Shown: in pieces, positions 1 to 4,200 of the stretch | How the letters are laid out: each line of letters starts with the position of its first letter | Numbering within the stretch: the stretch's first letter is position 1 | Assembly: GCA_964486075.1 (NCBI GenBank) | Contig: CAZALU010000138.1 | Span: 1 to 5,098 of the forward strand | Length of the DNA stretch: 5,098 bases | Source of the DNA: JAHIJO01 sp964486075 | Lineage (GTDB): Bacteria > Verrucomicrobiota > Kiritimatiellia > JAAZAB01 | Reading direction: 5' to 3' | The notes under the pieces: model-generated | What the model was told of the DNA's origin: nothing | Database searches by the model: none | What the model saw: only the letters and a program-made list of their open reading frames with translations | Position numbers and translations under genes: made by a program

Positions 1-31
1 CGCACTCATATATTTTCCCGCTAATCATCCT

Positions 32-60
32 GCTTCGCTCGAAAGCTACGCAGGACAGGC
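32..60. repeat. CTTCG/CTACG repeat family, copy A
   Basis: GCTTCGCTCGAAAGCTACG followed by CAGGACAGGC. It resembles copies at 449-487 and 682-714, sharing a TTCGC (TACGC in copy C) start, an AAG-x-GCT/AAGCT centre and a (G)GAxxxGGC end. I recall similar TTCGCC...CTACGGCGGACAGGC strings scattered between genes in PVC and related genomes; this is recollection, not a search result. Confidence 0.4.
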
Positions 61-78
61 GCGAAATACGCGAAAGTT
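61..78. repeat. Two tandem 9-mers, GCGAAATAC and GCGAAAGTT
   Basis: Two adjacent 9-nt units sharing GCGAAA, directly following repeat copy A. Short and imperfect, but the next repeat (91-117) has the same 9-nt period, so the two may be parts of one composite element. Confidence 0.4.
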
Positions 79-90
79 AAGATTTTTCAC

Positions 91-117
91 CACGGATTTC
101 ACGGATATCACGGATGA
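91..117. repeat. Three tandem 9-mers with CACGGAT core
   Basis: CACGGATTT, CACGGATAT and CACGGATGA lie end to end, with a partial TTTCAC before them. The seven-base core CACGGAT is invariant in the three units. CACGGATTTCACGGAT strings are, to my recollection, a widespread intergenic repeat in several environmental phyla and are often mistranslated as small proteins. Confidence 0.65.
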
Positions 118-118
118 G

Positions 119-148
119 ATTCCTCTCCGCCAGCTGGCGGAGAGGAAT
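119..148. repeat. Perfect 30-bp palindrome
   Basis: Two 15-nt arms with no spacer: ATTCCTCTCCGCCAG followed by its exact reverse complement. The symmetry ends at 118/149. It could extrude as a cruciform or, in RNA, form a hairpin with a minimal loop. It lies between the CACGGAT 9-mers and the first CGCAG repeat and has no T-run, so a simple intrinsic terminator is unlikely. Confidence 0.85.
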
Positions 149-157
149 GACAAAACT

Positions 158-252
158 TGGGAATAGGATTTTTTCTCGCGCAGTGGCGCAGAGGCGCTGA
201 GGTTCGGTCTGGGAATCGGATTGTTCTCGCGCAGTGGCGCAGAGGCGCTGAG
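158..252. repeat. Two direct copies of a ~43-bp CGCAG-rich repeat (51-bp core period)
   Basis: Copy 1 is 158-201 and copy 2 is 210-252. Both begin TGGGAAT and end GGCGCTGAG. The last 29 bases are identical (173-201 and 224-252), and the remainder differs by two substitutions and one indel. The near-identity implies recent duplication or homogenisation. The translated repeat explains the small open frames on both strands here. Confidence 0.85.
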
Positions 253-289
253 AGTTTATACTATGGAGGACTATGGAGTTTTTGTTCAT

Positions 290-316
290 CTCTGCGTCCC
301 TGCGTCTCTGCGCGAG
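290..316. repeat. Inverted, diverged third copy of the CGCAG-rich repeat
   Basis: The reverse complement of 290-316 reads CTCGCGCAG-A-G-A-CGCAG and so on. It matches the 27-base core of copies 1 and 2 at 22 of 27 positions. It faces copy 2 across 37 nt, so the pair could form a long imperfect stem. The T-run beside the core (171-174) has a counterpart beside the inverted copy (320-326, reading as A-run on its own strand only in mirrored position), so the flank is only partly conserved. Confidence 0.65.
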
Positions 317-339
317 ATTATTTTTTCTGGTCATTCTCC

Positions 340-358
340 GGCGGGCAGCATGCCCGCC
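340..358. repeat. GC-rich hairpin, 8-bp stem and 3-nt loop
   Basis: GGCGGGCA (340-347), loop GCA, TGCCCGCC (351-358): a perfect stem. It lies just after the inverted CGCAG copy. There is no T-run on either side, so a terminator role is not supported by the sequence. Confidence 0.6.
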
Positions 359-448
359 CTCCCGCGAAGCCATACCATCCACGGGCGGCCACCTTAAATC
401 CAGATCATTACTCTCATCATGGCTTTCAACCAAAGACGGCTCGGTCCA

Positions 449-487
449 GCCTTCGCAGCCAAGGGCTTTGCTACGGCGGAGTAGGCC
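449..487. repeat. CTTCG/CTACG repeat family, copy B
   Basis: GCCTTCGCAGCCAAGGGCTT followed by TGCTACGGCGGAGTAGGCC. It shares the layout of copy A with a longer middle. A small stem AGGCC/GGCCT (483-487 with 492-496, loop CGGA) sits on its right edge. Confidence 0.4.
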
Positions 488-509
488 CGGAGGCCTCGCC
501 CCACCTTAA

Positions 510-652
510 GCATCAAACCCAGCAATTCGCATTATGGTTTCGCCTCCTGCCGCCTTGTGCGGCAGGGGCGATAGATTGGTTGGAAAAGCGCGCTTTTCCA
601 ACCAATCTCTTCACCCGCGACACAAGGTCGCGGGGGTCTAATGCATCAAACC
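510..652. repeat. 10-bp direct repeats GCATCAAACC flanking the hairpin module
   Basis: GCATCAAACC occurs at 510-519 and 643-652. The preceding bases also match with a one-base gap (TAA before the first, TAAT before the second). The two copies bracket the three-hairpin module, with 26 nt on the left and 8 nt on the right. They could be a target-site duplication from insertion of a small non-autonomous element, or simply part of a longer repeat unit. Confidence 0.5.
546..634. repeat. Symmetric three-hairpin module centred on a perfect 36-bp palindrome
   Basis: Hairpin 1: CCTGCCGC (546-553), loop CTTGT, GCGGCAGG (559-566). Central perfect palindrome 573-608, with 18-nt arms and no spacer, centre at 590/591. 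Hairpin 3: CCCGCGAC (614-621), loop ACAAG, GTCGCGGG (627-634). Spacers are 6 and 5 nt, so the whole is symmetric about the palindrome centre. Hairpin 3, read on the other strand, is a relative of hairpin 1: 15 of 21 positions match, and the six differences form three compensatory pairs (T-A to C-G, C-G to G-C, G-C to A-T). The central CCTTGTG is invariant. This pattern suggests selection for structure. Candidate small structured element (REP/MITE-like); function unknown. Confidence 0.85.
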
Positions 653-680
653 ATCAACCGTGAACCATACCAACTGTGAA

Positions 681-714
681 CCCTCCTACGCCCAAGCGCT
701 ATGGAGGGCAGGCC
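681..714 (-). terminator. Possible 3'-end hairpin of the large gene; also CTTCG/CTACG family copy C
   Basis: CCCTCC (681-686) pairs with GGAGGG (703-708). Inside it TA/TA and CGC/GCG can pair with single-base bulges around loop CCAA (692-695). In the minus-strand transcript it begins 20 nt after the TAA stop, a usual place for a terminator. No U-run follows, so it is not a textbook intrinsic terminator. Bases 682-714 also resemble repeat copies A and B (ending GGAGGGCAGGCC), so the hairpin may just be part of that repeat. Confidence 0.3.
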
Positions 715-728
715 GTTGAACCATTTAC

Positions 729-1295
729 TTAGAAGTGTCCCATATCCGCATCGGTGTATTCGCCGATAGCCACGCCATCCTGGTACATATACGTGTTATG
801 GCAGACGCTGGCCCAGACGCCGGCCGGACGAATGCAATCAAAGGTGTATTGGTCGATTTCGTCGAAATCTTCCGGATATGCGTTCCGCGTGGTGGTTCCA
901 TCGTCAAACACCACCCCGGCGATGAAAATTCCCATAAGAAAGCGCATACCCGGCCGCGGTTTGCTGATCGTGACCGTCTCCCGGACCTTGATGCTGCCGT
1001 CTTCATAGATATGAATGACATAGACCGACTCTTCCGCGGTGTCGTGGAAGCGGAAGCCCCAGACCTCGCTATTGGCCAGGATCGGGCCGTTCGTGCCCGC
1101 CCGGGCCACGATCCAGCGCGGATCGTTCTTGTCGGCCGTGAACGTGAGGCGCTGTTTGCCGCTGACGGTCGCAGTGCTCAAGGCCAGGTTGGTTTCCGCG
1201 CAGACCTTGACTATCGTCGCCGGCATATTGGTGCAGGTCCATAAACGCGATTTGCCGACCCAGCCCAGGGGGGCGTTGGTCGGGAACGCCGCCTG
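729..1295 (-). other. Protein domain: C-terminal region of unrecognised family
   Basis: Residues 1266-1453, ending ADMGHF before TAA. It looks globular and beta-rich: WTCTNMPATIVKVC (1284-1297), D-P-R-W-I-V-A-R (1323-1330), V-W-G-F-R-F-H-D (1343-1350), then alternating strands around YVIHIYEDGSIKVRETVTI (1357-1375) and a Tyr/Asp-rich tail. Four of the eight cysteines lie here (1286, 1297, 1419, 1430). I recognise neither an enzyme nor a known C-terminal sorting tag (PEP-CTERM, type IX, LPXTG). It might be a terminal binding, anchoring or secretion domain. Confidence 0.45.
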
Positions 1296-4200
1296 CCGGA
1301 CGTAGACCAGGATGGTCTCGCTGTTGCTGACGGCGCCGTTCAGATATGTGCCGATAATCGTATTCGTGCCGGCATTGGTAAACACATACACCACGGGGGC
1401 GTCGTAGGCATTCGTGTAGGCGGCGCCGCCGACGATCTGGATTTTCGAGACGCCGCCGGTGGCCCCGGCGGGCGCGGCGACCAGACGCAGGGCGTCGCCC
1501 TTGCGGATGGTCTGGTCCTGATTGCTGAGCACGTTAATCGGGGTCCACGTGATGGAGCTCGTCATTGAGCGCAACCCGCTTTCCCAGGCCACGACGACGT
1601 TTGTGGGGGCGGACTCCGAAAGCGGCACGTCGGCGTACCAGGCCTTTGCGGAAGGACCGGGGGCGGCGCCCAGTGTCAGGCCGTGCTTGATTTCAGCGGC
1701 TCCACTCACGCTCATGAGGCTCAGGAACCGGCCATGACCTTCCAGGCAGGCCGGCGAGATCGTGCTGCCGGACGGCGCGTCCCAGGACGTGCCGGAGTAC
1801 AGCAGACTCTCCACCCAGTCCTTGATCCCGTTGGTGTTGCCGTCCGCCCCGCCCAGGCGGCGCAGGGCCACCCACTCGATTTGCAGATGCTTTCCGGACG
1901 GAGCGCCGTCCCACAGGAATTTTACGCTGTGGGAAGTGTCGGCGAGCAATTGCGGCGTGAAGAAAAAGGCCAGGGAATCGGTTTCATGCGCCGCATACAC
2001 CGTCTGCCGGCCAACCTGCTCGTCATCCACCCAGGCGACCAGATCGAACGGGCTTTGCTTGTCATCCGCCTCGTTGCGGCGGATGGCCAGGACCACCGCG
2101 TAAATGTCGGCGGCGGAATTGGTGAGGATGTATTCCACCTCGCCCCGCGTGGAGAGGGCATAGAGCGAATTCGTCTGAACCTGCCAGGCGCCCTTGGCGC
2201 TGTTGGTGGCGCTGCCCGCGACGACGCAGACATCCTCGTAGGTTCCGTCGAAATCGGCGCTCAGAGGATCGGTCCCGGCCGCGACTTCCACGCCGTCCGG
2301 TATGCCATCCCCGTCGGTATCCCAGTTATTGGGATCGGTGCCCAGGGCCACTTCCTGCCCGTCGGTCAGCCCGTCGTGATCGGTGTCGGCGTTGAGGGGG
2401 TCGGTGCCGTAGACATCCAGTTCCTGCAGGTCGGTGAGCCCGTCGCCGTCGCTATCCAGGTTCTGGGCCAGCAGGGCGTCCATCCAGTCGGCGCGTCCGT
2501 TTTCGTCGGCGTCCGGCCCGTTGACCTGGTAGAGCCGCACTTTCTCGAAGAGCAGGTTCGGATCGCGCAGGGAGGGGTCGTAGATATACGTCGCGTTGAT
2601 CCAGCGGAAGAGCACCTTGTGTTCGCCCGGCGTCATCCAGGGGGTATTGAGATAGCCCACGCCGCTGAAGTCCATGTCGGCGAACACCTCCAGGGTCTGG
2701 AGGTAATGCCCGTCCATTTCCACTTCGATCCGGTATTTATAGTTGTCGGGGACTTCGCTGCGGAAGCCCCGCAGCTGGACAGCCAGACGATACATACTGC
2801 CGTTGGTCACGGTGAGCGCATAGGTCAGGGTGCCCTCGTGCCATTTGATCATCATGGATGAGTCCACGGTGTACCAGTCGTGCTTCCAGGTGCCCGACGG
2901 AGTGCGCGCCGTGTAGTTCGTGCCATCCTGTTCCGAGAGCAGGGCGGTATCCGGTCCGCCGTAGGTGGCATTGGTGCGCGGGTCGGTGCCGAACAGGTCG
3001 AGTTCCTCGCCGTCGGCGAGGCCGTCGCCGTCGGTATCGGGAGCGGTTGGGTCGGTTTCGTAGGTCGTGATTTCGGAGAGATCGGTCAGGCCGTCCTCAT
3101 CCGTGTCGATGCCGCCGGCCAGGAGGGGTTCCTGCCAGTCCTGGATGCCGTTGGCGTTGGTGTCGGCCCCGCCGGTGATGGAATCCAACTGAACCTGCTC
3201 GATGCCCAGGGCCGGATAATTTGTGAAACCAATGTTTACGTTGATCCAGACCAGGCGCAGGTTATTGGTTCCGGCGGGCAGCCAGGGCGTCTCGATGGTG
3301 TCCCAGGTCGCGTTGCCGGCGACAGCCACGTTCCAAGTGGCGGCGCGGACGTGGTTAGCCAGGAACAGCAGGCGGTACTGGTAGCCCGCGGGTGGGGTTT
3401 GTCCGCGATTGATATGCCGGATTGAAAAATGATAGATGCCGGCCTGCGGGACCACGAACTCGTATTCCACACGCCCGATGTTCGTGGCGACGAGCGTGGT
3501 CCCGTCCACGCTCCAGGCGGGGTCTTCCGAAAACACCTGGTCCAGGGGCTGGCCCGGCATTCCGACGTCCAGCCAGGTGCCCATGCGCCAGACGCTGTTC
3601 GTGCCCCAGCGCGTCTGGATGGTGACCAGGTCGTTGGTTCCGTCGCCGTCGCTGTCGGCCAGGGCCGGATTGGTGTGGTACACGTAAACTTCGTTGTAGT
3701 CGGAGATTCCGTCGCCGTCGCTATCGGCGAGCAGGGGATTCGTGCCGAGCTGATACTCCTGCAGGTTCGTGAGCCCGTCGCCGTCGGCGTCTTCGGAGGC
3801 GCCGTGCCCGAGGTTGCCCCAATACCCGAGTTCCCAGGCGTCGGGCAGGCCGTCGCCGTCGCTGTCGGCGTTCTGATATTTGTTGTAGAGGTAGGTGCGC
3901 ACGTCCGAGCGGTCGGCATCCGACAAGGCCCCGCTATAGACCATGATTTCGGCGACTTCGCCTTTGTACGGATTCGCACCGAGCGCGTCGGCGTTCCCGC
4001 CGACCACCAGGTTGCGGCCCACCGCGATGGAGCCATGAGCCGTATTGTTGGTCTTGAGGGTGGTATCCGTCCAAAACATCGTGTTCGAGGAGGAAATTTT
4101 CAGCGTATCCACCGCCCACTCGGTTGTCAGCAGACCGTTGTCCTGGGAACCGGCTCCGGAATACCAGGTCCCGCCGCAGGCGGTGAAGAGCGCCTGGCGG

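Larger units (their letters stand above)
1..728. other. Intergenic region without a convincing gene; mosaic of repeats and hairpins
   Basis: No open frame here has a plausible protein. Those present simply translate the repeats, for example A-Q-W-R-R-G-A-E twice on the plus strand and Q-R-L-C-A-T-A-R-E twice on the minus strand. The region lies downstream of the large minus-strand gene and has lower GC than it. It contains tandem 9-mers, palindromes, a CGCAG repeat in both orientations, three members of a CTTCG/CTACG family and a three-hairpin module. Stretches with nothing I can name: 1-31, 359-448 and 520-545. Confidence 0.75.

Noticed and set aside
2..166. Plus-strand frame open from the left edge to TAG at 164-166, possibly the end of an upstream gene
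   Set aside because: It runs through the CACGGAT repeats (T-T-D-F-T-D-I-T-D-E) and the palindrome, so the open frame is better explained by repeat composition; the window does not show enough to call a gene.
158..316. CRISPR array
   Set aside because: Only two direct copies and one inverted copy, with a 22-nt interval and a repeat that extends into the interval; no regular spacers and no cas genes.
77..433. Minus-strand open frame of 118 codons
   Set aside because: It repeats Q-R-L-C-A-T-A-R-E and ends in the translated CACGGAT repeat (I-R-D-I-R-E-I-R-G-E), typical of spurious calls over repeats.
546..634. tRNA or other known structured RNA, because of the cloverleaf-like three hairpins
   Set aside because: No T-loop, anticodon arm or CCA-type acceptor pairing; the central stem is an 18-bp spacerless palindrome, unlike any tRNA.
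157..663. Plus-strand open frame of 168 codons in the intergenic region
   Set aside because: It is a translation of the CGCAG repeats and hairpins (A-Q-W-R-R-G-A-E twice) with no protein-like composition.
1683..2861. Plus-strand open frame of 392 codons inside the large gene
   Set aside because: It is antisense to the clearly homologous domain protein; long antisense frames are expected in GC-rich TSP3-type coding DNA, and its V/G-rich product shows no domain.
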